A stretch of 64,000 nucleotides of DNA from Flavobacteriaceae bacterium (GTDB taxonomy: Bacteria > Bacteroidota > Bacteroidia > Flavobacteriales > Flavobacteriaceae): contig JAFMCL010000002.1 of NCBI GenBank assembly GCA_017857815.1, forward strand, positions 1 through 64,000, given 5' to 3'. The notes under the pieces are model-generated. The model was not told the DNA's origin. It made no database searches and saw only the letters and a list, made by a program, of their open reading frames with translations. Numbering within the stretch: the first letter of the stretch is position 1; each line of letters begins with the position of its first letter. Positions 54,565-62,775 of the stretch are shown here, piece by piece. The translations under genes and the position numbers were made by a program.

Positions 54565-55335
54565 TTGGAACATTCAATGACCTTGGTAGAAATTCAGGAT
54601 GGTATTGCTTGGTTGAAAATAAATAGAGAAGAAAAGCTAAATGCACTTAACAAAGCTCTTTTGTCTGAATTGAATGAACGATTTGCAGCTTTTAAGGCAG
54701 ATCCTAACGTTAAAGTAATTGTACTAACAGGAAGTGGAAGCAAAGCTTTTGTTGCAGGTGCTGACATTACTGAGTTTTCATCTTTTAACAAATTAGAGGG
54801 GCGCGAATTGTCACAGCATGGAAACGAAAAGGTCTTCAACTTTATAGAGAAAATAGGCAAACCTGTTATTGCTGCCATCAATGGATATGCCCTTGGAGGA
54901 GGATTAGAACTCGCCATGTCCTGTCAGATTAGAATTGCTGCGACTCATGCAAAAATGGGACTTCCTGAAGTCTCTTTAGGGATTATCCCAGGATATGGTG
55001 GCACCCAGAGACTGCCCCAATTGATTGGAAAAGGAAATGCAATGGAAATGATTTTAACAGGTAATATGATCGACGCAAAACGTGCGCTGGAATTGGGCTT
55101 GGTAACCCATGTTGTCGATGGAGAAGAACTATTGTCCAAAGCTGCTTCAATTGCTGGAAATCTACTTAAAAACTCCCCAAATGCACTTAATAACGCTATT
55201 GCCGCAGTTAATGCTGCAGATCAAACAACTGCAGGTTTTAATTTAGAAATGGATCAGTTTTCGAATTGTTTTGGTACGGAAGAGTTTAAGGAGGGAGTTC
55301 AAGCTTTTCTAGAAAAAAGAAAACCAAATTTTTAG
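54565..55335 (+). CDS. Enoyl-CoA hydratase/isomerase family protein
   Basis: A 256-residue crotonase-fold enzyme, probably hydrating enoyl-CoA in fatty acid or amino acid breakdown. The oxyanion-hole segments AGADITEFS and NGYALGGGLELAM are present. Both catalytic glutamates of classic hydratases are kept, in GGGLE and LPEVSLGIIPGYGGTQRL. The start is uncertain: TTG at 54565 or ATG at 54577 (four codons later). It follows the kinase by 3 bp and converges on plsC with a 4-bp overlap. Confidence 0.93.
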   Translation: MEHSMTLVEIQDGIAWLKINREEKLNALNKALLSELNERFAAFKADPNVKVIVLTGSGSKAFVAGADITEFSSFNKLEGRELSQHGNEKVFNFIEKIGKPVIAAINGYALGGGLELAMSCQIRIAATHAKMGLPEVSLGIIPGYGGTQRLPQLIGKGNAMEMILTGNMIDAKRALELGLVTHVVDGEELLSKAASIAGNLLKNSPNALNNAIAAVNAADQTTAGFNLEMDQFSNCFGTEEFKEGVQAFLEKRKPNF

Positions 55336-56072
55336 TTTACTACCACTCCAGAGTGAACTATTCCCTCGATTTTATCAATCAAATCATTTACTTCATACCC
55401 ATTGTTTAAGGTGATTATCGGATGCAACTCAAAAGTCAGCTTTACCCCTATTGGCAGTGGAAAGTATTTATACTTAGCTAACTTCCATGAATTGTTAATG
55501 CTGACAGGAACGACATGTGCATCAGGCATGTTTTCAATTAAAGTCATCAATCCCTTTCTGTGAAATTTTCTCGGATTACCGTCCCTACTTCTAGTCCCTT
55601 CAGGAAAAATGACAGCAGACCATTTTTCTCGATTCACTTTTTGAGCAAAAGTCTTTATCTTATTAATCGATTCTACTGGCTTTTTACGATCAATCAAAAC
55701 AGATCCTCCATTTCGTAAATTAAAAGAAACACTAAGGATTCCCCTACCGAGTTCTATTTTACTTATAAATTTAGGATGGTGTTTTCTTAAATACCAAATT
55801 ATTGGAGGAATATCATAGGTGCTCTGATGGTTAGCAACAAAAATAAGAGGTGTGTCTTTGGGCAACTCATACTTGTTTACAACCTCAAATGTTGTTCCAA
55901 GAAGATTAAGACATTTTAACAACAAAAAGTTTAGGAAATCAACTGAATTTTTGTGGGAATTATAGCCTAGAAATTTTAAGGATAATACCTGAATAGGATG
56001 AAAAACCAGCAATAAGATACCAAACATTAAATAAAATATTACCGTGAAGAAGTATAAAATGATTTTTTTCAC
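55332..56072 (-). CDS. plsC: 1-acyl-sn-glycerol-3-phosphate acyltransferase
   Basis: A 246-residue acyltransferase that adds the second acyl chain in phosphatidic acid synthesis at the inner membrane. Starts at a GTG (GTG AAA AAA). It has an N-terminal membrane helix (about 5-28), the catalytic motif NHQSTYD (HX4D), GGSVLIDRKK and the glycerophosphate-binding FPEGTRSR. It follows the bacilliredoxin gene by 44 bp on the same strand. Confidence 0.93.
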   Translation of the reverse strand: MKKIILYFFTVIFYLMFGILLLVFHPIQVLSLKFLGYNSHKNSVDFLNFLLLKCLNLLGTTFEVVNKYELPKDTPLIFVANHQSTYDIPPIIWYLRKHHPKFISKIELGRGILSVSFNLRNGGSVLIDRKKPVESINKIKTFAQKVNREKWSAVIFPEGTRSRDGNPRKFHRKGLMTLIENMPDAHVVPVSINNSWKLAKYKYFPLPIGVKLTFELHPIITLNNGYEVNDLIDKIEGIVHSGVVVN

Positions 56073-56116
56073 GATAATAAAATTGCTCTAGGATTCTAGA
56101 TTAAGAAGTTTGTTTT

Positions 56117-56530
56117 TTATGAACAAAACTCGTCATAAGCTTCCTTGAGATTTTCCGATATCATTTCTGCCGGACGACCTTCGATGTGATGACGTTCTAC
56201 CATGTGCACCAATTCGCCATCTTTAAACAAAGCAACACTGGGTGAAGAAGGTGGAAAAGGAATCATCTTGCTACGTGCTGTGTCCGTAGCATCTCTGTCC
56301 ACTCCTGCAAAAACAGTAACCAAGTGGTCGGGTGTTTTGTCATTGGTAAGAGAAAATCTAACTCCTGGACGTGCATTTGCAGCAGCACATCCACAGACTG
56401 AATTAACCACAACAAGTGTTGTTCCTGATCTGGATAATGCAGATTCGACATCCTGAGCAGACAATAAATCTTCAAATCCAATCATTGTTAACTCCTCTTT
56501 CATCGGTTTTACAATTTCTTCTGGATACAT
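56117..56530 (-). CDS. BrxA/BrxB family bacilliredoxin
   Basis: A 137-residue thioredoxin-fold protein of the YphP/YqiW family. The redox motif is CGC, in VNSVCGCAAANARPGV (about 53-68). In Firmicutes these proteins remove bacillithiol from oxidised proteins. Flavobacteria also carry bacillithiol-type genes, so a de-bacillithiolation or general disulfide role is reasonable. It is divergent from the TerB-DnaJ gene. Confidence 0.93.
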   Translation of the reverse strand: MYPEEIVKPMKEELTMIGFEDLLSAQDVESALSRSGTTLVVVNSVCGCAAANARPGVRFSLTNDKTPDHLVTVFAGVDRDATDTARSKMIPFPPSSPSVALFKDGELVHMVERHHIEGRPAEMISENLKEAYDEFCS

Positions 56531-56543
56531 AGCTATTTTTTCT

Positions 56544-56551
56544 CAAATATA
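56544..56551 (-). promoter_or_regulatory. -7 element of the bacilliredoxin promoter
   Basis: TATATTTG on the minus strand is a perfect TANNTTTG, 13 bases before the start codon. No good -33 element was seen at the expected distance, so the call rests on one box. Confidence 0.4.
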
Positions 56552-56605
56552 GAAAAAACTACTGTTTTTAGACCTATCTAAAAGCCAATCTTTTAAAGAC
56601 ATTTG

Positions 56606-56613
56606 TATCTTTG
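56606..56613 (+). promoter_or_regulatory. -7 element of the TerB-DnaJ promoter
   Basis: TATCTTTG, a perfect TANNTTTG, lies 22 bases before the chosen ATG at 56636. It lies downstream of the alternative start at 56603, and so argues for the later start. No -33 match. Confidence 0.45.
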
Positions 56614-56635
56614 TTATTCAAAAAATTCGTTCCAA

Positions 56636-57352
56636 ATGATCAAATGGCTGGCAGCTTTTCTTGGGTATTCTTTTTTAAGGTTTCCAGGAGCAATATTGGG
56701 GTTTTTTATCGGAAGTTTTATTGAGCTGCTCAGTAAGGGCTCAATTAAGATTACCTCATTAAACGGGTCTATTAAGCCTGAAAAATTTGAGCTAAATCTT
56801 CTCGCTTTATCGGCACTAATCATTAAGGCTGATGGTAAAATTCAGGAAAAAGAGTTGACCTTTGTTCGCAATTTTTTCATCACTCAATACGGCAAAGAAA
56901 AAGCCGATTCAATATTTAAGACTTTCAATGCCCAGATAAAACAAGAAACACAACATTTGGATCAATTGGCTCAGGTTTTTGTGCAAAAAACCCAATACGA
57001 AACCCGACTTCAGATTCTTCATTTCTTGTACGGAATTGCCAATGCTGATGGAAACATTTCTAGTTCCGAATTGTATAAATTAGCTCAAATCGCTGCCGCA
57101 TTAAAGCTGCGTCAACCAGATGTGGATAGTATTAAAGCAATGTTCATTAAAAATGCCGATAATGCATATAAAATTCTAGAAATTCAACCCTCTGCCACAG
57201 TGGATGAGGTGAAAAGTGCTTATAGAAAAATGGTCAAAAAATACCATCCAGACAAATTGAGAAGTAGTGACCCTGCGATGGTCAAGGGAGCAGAAGAAAA
57301 ATTTAGAGCGGTTCGGAAGGCTTATGAAATAATCATGGAAAAGCGTAAATAA
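56636..57352 (+). CDS. TerB-DnaJ (DjlA-like) membrane co-chaperone
   Basis: A 238-residue protein starting at the ATG at 56636 (MIKWLAAFLGYSFLRFPGA). The N-terminus is a short glycine-containing membrane segment (about 4-32). A TerB-like helical domain follows (about 48-165; LNLLALSALIIKADGKIQEKE-type repeats with ADG motifs). The C-terminus is a J domain with the HPD triad (KMVKKYHPDKL). This is the layout of DjlA, a membrane co-chaperone that stimulates DnaK. It is 12 bp before the HupE-like gene. Confidence 0.9.
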   Translation: MIKWLAAFLGYSFLRFPGAILGFFIGSFIELLSKGSIKITSLNGSIKPEKFELNLLALSALIIKADGKIQEKELTFVRNFFITQYGKEKADSIFKTFNAQIKQETQHLDQLAQVFVQKTQYETRLQILHFLYGIANADGNISSSELYKLAQIAAALKLRQPDVDSIKAMFIKNADNAYKILEIQPSATVDEVKSAYRKMVKKYHPDKLRSSDPAMVKGAEEKFRAVRKAYEIIMEKRK

Positions 57353-57364
57353 AAAATAATAATT

Positions 57365-57940
57365 ATGGATACTTTTTGGTTTTATTTAAATCTGGGTTTA
57401 AATCATGTTACTGACTGGAATGGTTTGGATCACTTTTATTTCCTAATTGCTTTGAGTTTACCTTTTCAGTTCAAGGATTGGAAAAAACTACTGCTTTGGG
57501 TGAGTTTATTTACGCTTGGACACTCTATTTCATTGATTGGATCTTATTTCGGTTGGATTAAGGTTGAAGGAAGTTGGGTAGAATTTTTAATCCCAATTAC
57601 AATCGGATTGACTTGTTTGTCGATACTTTTTAATAAAAATCATTCCTTCTCGGCTGGATGGAAATTCAACGGAATCACTTTGTTTTTTGGAATCATTCAC
57701 GGGCTTGGTTTTGCTAAATATTTTTCCCAGATTGTTTTTGATGATGATGCGATATTGGCACTATTAGAATTTGCGCTTGGGGTTGAATTTGCTCAATTAA
57801 TGATCGTAATCATTATGATTGCAATTAATTTTATCGCCCTTAATGTTCTAAAATTTAATTCACAAAAATGGCAGTGGATCATCTCAGCAATGGTGTTGTC
57901 AGAAGCCATTAGGATGACTTTGAATAATGTCCCATTTTAA
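57365..57940 (+). CDS. HupE/UreJ family membrane protein
   Basis: A 191-residue protein with about six hydrophobic helices. The N-terminal GLDHFYFLIAL segment, with its histidine-aspartate pair, and the second ILHGLGFA-type motif (GIIHGLGFAKYF) match the HupE/UreJ family, which imports nickel or cobalt. No urease or hydrogenase genes are nearby, so the metal supplied and the user are unknown. It follows the TerB-DnaJ gene by 12 bp. Confidence 0.83.
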   Translation: MDTFWFYLNLGLNHVTDWNGLDHFYFLIALSLPFQFKDWKKLLLWVSLFTLGHSISLIGSYFGWIKVEGSWVEFLIPITIGLTCLSILFNKNHSFSAGWKFNGITLFFGIIHGLGFAKYFSQIVFDDDAILALLEFALGVEFAQLMIVIIMIAINFIALNVLKFNSQKWQWIISAMVLSEAIRMTLNNVPF

Positions 57941-57985
57941 ATTATTTTTTCAACTTTCATTTAAAAAATCTTTATATTCGTCTAA

Positions 57986-58411
57986 ATGCCTTTAGAAAAA
58001 CAAAAAAAATACGATTCTGCCTACTTAAAAATGGCGAATATTTGGGGAGAACTTTCCTACTGTGAAAGAAAAAAAGTGGGGGCATTGATCGTAAAAGGCC
58101 GCATGATCATTTCTGATGGATATAACGGAACTCCCACAGGTTTTGAAAATGATTGTGAAGATGAGGAACACTTCACTAAATGGTATGTGCTTCATGCAGA
58201 AGCCAATGCAATTTTAAAAGTTGCTGCCTCCACCCAGTCTTGTGTTGGCGCAACATTATATATCACACTCTCTCCCTGTAAAGAATGTAGTAAATTAATC
58301 CACCAGTCAGGAATAAAAAGAGTGGTCTATGCCAAAGCATATAAAGACACTTCAGGGTTAGCGTTTTTAGATAAGGCGGGGGTAATTCTTACCCACCTTC
58401 CTTTTGAATGA
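57986..58411 (+). CDS. dCMP deaminase family protein
   Basis: A 141-residue zinc deaminase. The catalytic HAEANAI (His ligand and proton-shuttling Glu) and the PCKEC zinc cysteines (SPCKEC) are intact, as is the N-terminal GALIVKGRMIISDGYNGTP segment of dCMP deaminases. It converts dCMP to dUMP, feeding dTMP synthesis, or acts as a ComEB-like competence protein. It is followed by the S41 protease gene after 22 bp. Confidence 0.92.
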   Translation: MPLEKQKKYDSAYLKMANIWGELSYCERKKVGALIVKGRMIISDGYNGTPTGFENDCEDEEHFTKWYVLHAEANAILKVAASTQSCVGATLYITLSPCKECSKLIHQSGIKRVVYAKAYKDTSGLAFLDKAGVILTHLPFE

Positions 58412-58433
58412 GTAAATCTGTCGCCTCGACGAA

Positions 58434-60035
58434 ATGAATATGAAAAAAAACGACCTCTACCTATTTGCCATTGTGCTGTTGTCAATTGGCATTGGATATT
58501 TAGTCGGAAGCAAAGAGATTCCAGCACCATTCAATCCTTTTAGATCTCTCAACACCCAACGTTTAGATCAACTCCTTGAGTATATTTCTAATGATTATGT
58601 TGACGAGATAAACACCGATAGTTTGGTCGGTAAAGTCATCGAAGATATTGTTAATAAGTTAGATCCGCATTCTGTCTATATTCCTGCTTCTCAAAGACAA
58701 TCTATTGCCGAAAACATGCAAGGGAATTTTGAAGGAATTGGGGTAAGTTTCTTAATGGTTAGAGACACTGTTTCAATTTTAAGAGTTCTTGAGGGTGGGC
58801 CCAGTGAAGCGGCAGGGATTCTTGCGGGAGATAAAATTTTAATTGCAGACAATGATACCTTATATCAAAAAAACTATGCTTCCGAGCGTATCATAAAAAT
58901 ATTGAAAGGTCCCTCTGACACTCAAGTGGCATTGACAATTTTTCGAAAGTCTAAAAATGAAACCTTAAAGATCGACCTTAAAAGAGGTAAAGTTCCACTG
59001 AGAAGCGTTGAGTCCTACTATATGTTGGCGGATAACATTGGCTACATAAAAATCAATCGGTTTTCTCAAACGACTTATGAAGAATTTGAGTCCGCTACAA
59101 AAAGCTTAATGGCGAGTGGAATGACAAAAATGATTTTGGATTTAAGAGATAATCCTGGAGGTTATCTTTCGGCGGCAAGAGAAATTTCTGACACCTTTTT
59201 AGACAAAGATCAGACCATCGTAATCACCCAAACCAACAAAGGAAAAGAAGAGCGATCTTTTGCCACGGGCTCGGGTATTTTTAAGGAAGGAAGCTTGGTC
59301 GTTTTGACCAACGGACAGTCCGCCTCGGCAAGTGAAATTGTTGCTGGTGCAATTCAGGACAATGACAGAGGATGGGTGGTCGGAAGAAGAACTTTTGGAA
59401 AAGGGTTGGTGCAGCAACAAATGCCCCTAGGAGGTGGAGATGCCATCAGGTTGACCATCGCCCGTTACTTTACCCCTACTGGAAGATCGATTCAAAAGCC
59501 TTATGGGCGTGATCATGAAGCCTATTATAACGATTTAAACCAGCGTATTGAAAATGGTGAAATGGCTGACGAAAATAAAGTACCTATTACTGATAGCCTT
59601 GCATTTAAGACCCCTAAAGGGAGAACGGTCTATGGCGGCGGCGGAATCGTTCCTGACGTTTATATTTCAAATAATAAGTCTGAGGAAGAGCAATGGAATG
59701 CCTATGTATTAAAGTCAAGTTTGGTAAACAACTTTGTATTTAATGAGCTGGATAAGGATCGGGGGAAATATGAAAAACTAAGTGAAGACGACCTTCTAAA
59801 TGGACAAATTATTGATGAACGGGAATGGTACGAAGGGCTTAAAGAACACCTAAAGAAAAACGGAATGCAACTCAATAATGCCGACAAAAGTATTGCGATC
59901 AACTCCATCAAAGCCTATATTGGATTTCAGCTTTTTGGTGACAATGCCTACAACAGAATCAATAACCAAGATGATGAGTTCATAAAACAAGCAGTTCAGT
60001 CTCTAAATCGTCTGGGACTCACTATTGATTATTGA
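58434..60035 (+). CDS. ctpA: S41 family C-terminal processing peptidase
   Basis: A 533-residue periplasmic serine protease anchored by an N-terminal hydrophobic helix (about 7-26). A PDZ domain covers about 95-180 (VSFLMVRDTVSIL onward). The catalytic serine lies in NGQSASASEIVAG, and the general-base lysine in TFGKGLVQQ. These proteases trim exported proteins and turn over cell-wall factors. A C-terminal helical extension is present. The last 14 bp overlap the small membrane-protein gene on the other strand. Confidence 0.94.
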   Translation: MNMKKNDLYLFAIVLLSIGIGYLVGSKEIPAPFNPFRSLNTQRLDQLLEYISNDYVDEINTDSLVGKVIEDIVNKLDPHSVYIPASQRQSIAENMQGNFEGIGVSFLMVRDTVSILRVLEGGPSEAAGILAGDKILIADNDTLYQKNYASERIIKILKGPSDTQVALTIFRKSKNETLKIDLKRGKVPLRSVESYYMLADNIGYIKINRFSQTTYEEFESATKSLMASGMTKMILDLRDNPGGYLSAAREISDTFLDKDQTIVITQTNKGKEERSFATGSGIFKEGSLVVLTNGQSASASEIVAGAIQDNDRGWVVGRRTFGKGLVQQQMPLGGGDAIRLTIARYFTPTGRSIQKPYGRDHEAYYNDLNQRIENGEMADENKVPITDSLAFKTPKGRTVYGGGGIVPDVYISNNKSEEEQWNAYVLKSSLVNNFVFNELDKDRGKYEKLSEDDLLNGQIIDEREWYEGLKEHLKKNGMQLNNADKSIAINSIKAYIGFQLFGDNAYNRINNQDDEFIKQAVQSLNRLGLTIDY

Positions 60036-60222
60036 TTTTCTCTGATATTTTTTTTGAAATTCTTAAAATTAATAACAGTAGAAACGCACTCAAAGAAGCG
60101 ACTACGCCAATCACGGCGACCATGCTTTTTCCTTCAAAAGGGAGTTCCCAATCGATTTGAAATAAATTGAAGCTTGCCATAATTAGTGCAATAACCATAA
60201 ATATTTGTAATAATATTTTCAT
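60022..60222 (-). CDS. 66-residue two-helix membrane protein of unknown function
   Basis: A 66-residue protein with two clear membrane helices (about 3-20 and 34-54), a short polar loop between them (QIDWELPFEG) and a basic cytosolic tail (RISKKISEKINNQ). No family was recognised. It is 20 bp after marC on the same strand and overlaps the end of ctpA by 14 bp. The design and coupling to marC argue that it is real; it may assist or accompany the MarC protein. Confidence 0.68.
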   Translation of the reverse strand: MKILLQIFMVIALIMASFNLFQIDWELPFEGKSMVAVIGVVASLSAFLLLLILRISKKISEKINNQ

Positions 60223-60242
60223 AAAACTAAATTTTAATAAAA

Positions 60243-60818
60243 TTAATATCCAACGATTTTCCCAACATTCGTGGCGAAAAGTTTAACTGCAATTGCAAGA
60301 AGAATAATCCCAAATACTTTTCGAATAATACTGATTCCGGTTTTGCCCAATATCTTTTGCAATTTCCCTGATGTTTTTAAAATTATATATACAATCAAAA
60401 TATTGATCACAATGGCAGCAATAATATTGATCATTTCATATTCTGCACGAAGTGATAATAATGAAGTCATCGTTCCAGCTCCAGCAATGACTGGAAAAGC
60501 CAAGGGAACAACTGAGGCAACTTCAGGTGGCTCTTCTGTAAATAGTGTAATCCCTAAAATCATCTCCAGCGCCATAAATAAAATAACCAGAGATCCAGCA
60601 ACGGAAAATGAATTTACATCAAGACCAATAAGTGACAAAATCTGCTCACCAATAAACAAAAAAGCAATCATTATGAGAGCCGACACAAGTGAGGCTTTTT
60701 CTGACTGAATGTGTCCTGCTTTTTCTCTTAAACTTATGATTATAGGAATACTCCCTATAATATCAATTACAGCAAACAAAACCATGCTTGCAGTAAGAAT
60801 TTCTTTAAGTATAAACAT
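60243..60818 (-). CDS. MarC family integral membrane protein
   Basis: A 191-residue protein with six hydrophobic segments of the MarC/UPF0056 family. The opening MFILKEILTASMVLFAVIDI, the FPVIAGAGTMTSLL segment and the C-terminal RKVFGIILLAIAVKL agree with that family. Its function is unknown; the original link with antibiotic resistance in E. coli was withdrawn. It is divergent from the DUF3109 gene and followed by the small two-helix protein gene. Confidence 0.92.
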   Translation of the reverse strand: MFILKEILTASMVLFAVIDIIGSIPIIISLREKAGHIQSEKASLVSALIMIAFLFIGEQILSLIGLDVNSFSVAGSLVILFMALEMILGITLFTEEPPEVASVVPLAFPVIAGAGTMTSLLSLRAEYEMINIIAAIVINILIVYIILKTSGKLQKILGKTGISIIRKVFGIILLAIAVKLFATNVGKIVGY

Positions 60819-60833
60819 TGGGTTAATTTTTTA

Positions 60834-60841
60834 CAAATGTA
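60834..60841 (-). promoter_or_regulatory. -7 element of the marC promoter
   Basis: TACATTTG on the minus strand is a perfect TANNTTTG, 15 bases before the marC start. No -33 match at the expected distance. Confidence 0.38.
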
Positions 60842-60877
60842 ATTCAGTTTAAAATTAATTGTAGCAATAAATTATTT

Positions 60878-60885
60878 TAAATTTG
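60878..60885 (+). promoter_or_regulatory. -7 element of the DUF3109 gene promoter
   Basis: TAAATTTG is a perfect TANNTTTG, 33 bases before the ATG at 60919. The only -33 candidate is TTG at 60859-60861, with a 16-base spacer. Its position, overlapping the alternative upstream start at 60883, supports the later start. Confidence 0.42.
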
Positions 60886-60918
60886 CTTAGAACTTTTTCA
60901 TTTAATTATTTATCGATT

Positions 60919-61497
60919 ATGTTTCAAATAGAAAATACAATTGTTTCGGAAGAAATAATAACAGAGGATTTTGTCTGTAACTTGAGCGCATGCAAGGGTG
61001 CGTGTTGTGTAGCAGGAGAAGCAGGCGCCCCCCTTGAAACCGGTGAGACAAAACTGCTTGAAAAGGATTACGATGCAATAGCGCCTTTTTTAAATGAAGC
61101 AGGGAAAAAGTCTATTGAAAAAAATGGAAAGTTCGTAAAAGGTATTGACGGCGATTGGGAAACTCCTCTGGTAAATGACAAAGAATGTGCCTATGTTATT
61201 TTTACCTCAAATGGAGGGACGCAATGTGGTATTGAAAACGCATATAAAGCAGGAAAAATTAATTGGAAAAAACCAATTTCATGTCATTTATATCCCGTCA
61301 GGGTAAGAGCCTATTCTGAGTTTAGTGCTGTAAATTATCATCAATGGCATGTCTGTAGTTCCGCCTGTAAATTGGGAGCTACTTTGAAGGTTCCGGTTTA
61401 CCAATTTGCCAAGGAAGCATTAATTAGAAAATTTGGGGGAAAATGGTATCAAGAATTAGAAGAAACTGCAAATGATTTAAAAAAACGAGCTTTGTAG
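60919..61497 (+). CDS. DUF3109 family cysteine-rich protein
   Basis: A 192-residue soluble protein starting at the ATG at 60919. Cysteines lie in the family pattern: CNLSACKGACC near 17-27, CAYVIF, CGIE, and the later CHLYP and CSSACKLG. That amounts to about nine cysteines able to bind an FeS cluster or zinc. Homologues are widespread in Bacteroidota without an assigned function. Single-gene unit, divergent from marC. Confidence 0.88.
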   Translation: MFQIENTIVSEEIITEDFVCNLSACKGACCVAGEAGAPLETGETKLLEKDYDAIAPFLNEAGKKSIEKNGKFVKGIDGDWETPLVNDKECAYVIFTSNGGTQCGIENAYKAGKINWKKPISCHLYPVRVRAYSEFSAVNYHQWHVCSSACKLGATLKVPVYQFAKEALIRKFGGKWYQELEETANDLKKRAL

Positions 61498-61633
61498 GCT
61501 GAATGGGGCGTTCAAAGGTTTTTTACTTTTAAAGTATTGATTTTCAAGTAATTAATTGGGCTGAATTTAAACCGTTTATTAAAAAAAAAGATCATTTTGT
61601 TAAAAACTTACCTTGTTTGTGGAAAAGTATGTC

Positions 61634-61664
61634 TTTCTTTTTCGATAACATTTTAGAATCTTTG
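61634..61664 (+). promoter_or_regulatory. Predicted promoter of nrdB
   Basis: TTTC (61634-61637), 19 bases, then AATCTTTG (61657-61664): each box has one mismatch from TTTG and TANNTTTG with the correct spacer. Transcription would start near 61670, about 35 nt before the nrdB ATG. No NrdR box was recognised around it. Confidence 0.42.
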
Positions 61665-61704
61665 TTGTAGTAAATAAGTTAATCATAAAATAATACAGAA
61701 AAAA

Positions 61705-62682
61705 ATGGCAGCCATCGAACCTATCCTCCAACAGAATGAAAATAGATTTGTAATATTCCCTATTCAACATCATGATATTTGGGAATGGTACAAGAAAATG
61801 GAGGCTAGTTTTTGGACAGCAGAAGAAATTGACTTACATCAAGATTTAACGGACTGGAACAGTAAGTTAAACGAAGATGAAAAATATTTCATTAAGCATA
61901 TTTTAGCTTTTTTCGCTGCTTCTGATGGAATTGTCAATGAAAATCTTGCTGAAAACTTTGTCAACGAAGTACAATATTCGGAAGCTAAATTTTTCTATGG
62001 TTTTCAGATTATGATGGAGAATATTCATTCAGAGACCTATTCACTTTTAATTGATACTTACGTTAAAAACGAAGAAGAGAAAAATAATTTATTTAGAGCC
62101 ATTGAGGTTTTTCCTGCAATTAAAAAGAAAGCGGATTGGGCTTTGAAATGGATTGATTCGGACTCGTTTGCTGAAAGACTGATTGCATTTGCTGCGGTAG
62201 AAGGTATCTTTTTCTCTGGTGCATTTTGCTCAATTTATTGGTTGAAAAAAAGAGGCCTAATGCCTGGCTTAACGTTTTCAAATGAATTGATTTCTCGAGA
62301 TGAGGGAGTGCACTGTGATTTTGCAGTTCACCTTCACAATGAACACTTGGTGAACAAAGTCCCAAAGGAACGTATCGAAGAAATACTTTTGGATGCATTA
62401 AGAATAGAGCGTGAATTTATTACCGAGTCGTTGCCCGCAAGTTTAATTGGTATGAATGCCAAACTAATGACTCAATACTTAGAATTTGTAACAGACCGTC
62501 TCCTTCTTCAATTGGGTTGCGAGAAAAAGCATAACGTTACAAATCCTTTTGATTTTATGGACATGATCTCGCTGCAGGGTAAAACTAACTTTTTCGAAAA
62601 ACGTGTTTCTGAATACCAGAAAGCTGGCGTTTTAAATAACGAAGCAGAAAACCCCCAATTTACGACTGACGCAGATTTCTAG
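61705..62682 (+). CDS. nrdB: Ribonucleoside-diphosphate reductase subunit beta (class I)
   Basis: The radical-carrying small subunit of aerobic ribonucleotide reductase, 325 residues. Metal ligands are visible in [15 protein letters not shown] and [10 protein letters not shown], and the tyrosine of FFYGFQIMM is in the position of the radical tyrosine in mouse R2. The N-terminus lacks the extra segment of E. coli NrdB; the whole resembles the eukaryote-like class I R2 found in Bacteroidota. It precedes nrdA by 93 bp, a gap that holds a hairpin. Confidence 0.97.
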   Translation: MAAIEPILQQNENRFVIFPIQHHDIWEWYKKMEASFWTAEEIDLHQDLTDWNSKLNEDEKYFIKHILAFFAASDGIVNENLAENFVNEVQYSEAKFFYGFQIMMENIHSETYSLLIDTYVKNEEEKNNLFRAIEVFPAIKKKADWALKWIDSDSFAERLIAFAAVEGIFFSGAFCSIYWLKKRGLMPGLTFSNELISRDEGVHCDFAVHLHNEHLVNKVPKERIEEILLDALRIEREFITESLPASLIGMNAKLMTQYLEFVTDRLLLQLGCEKKHNVTNPFDFMDMISLQGKTNFFEKRVSEYQKAGVLNNEAENPQFTTDADF

Positions 62683-62721
62683 CCCCTAAATCTAATGCCC
62701 TTATTATCAATAATTGTTTAA

Positions 62722-62750
62722 AGATCTCCATTAGGGTAGCTAAGAGATCT
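62722..62750 (+). other. Hairpin between nrdB and nrdA
   Basis: AGATCTC (62722-62728) pairs with GAGATCT (62744-62750). Inside, TTAG (62731-62734) pairs with CTAA (62740-62743) around a 5-base loop, with a 2-base bulge on the left arm. No T-tract follows, so it is not a simple terminator. More likely an mRNA processing or stability element that sets the nrdB:nrdA ratio. Confidence 0.5.
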
Positions 62751-62775
62751 ACTAATTAAAATTTTAAAATAAGAT

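Noticed and set aside
61491-61527. Possible terminator after the DUF3109 gene (CTTTG/CAAAG followed by T-run)
   Set aside because: Stem of only five pairs with a loop of about 20 bases; too weak to list as a terminator.
61498-61570. Direct repeat of GGCTGAAT and a TACTTT/AAAGTA palindrome upstream of nrdB, considered as NrdR boxes
   Set aside because: Neither resembles the NrdR box; short AT-rich matches are expected by chance here.
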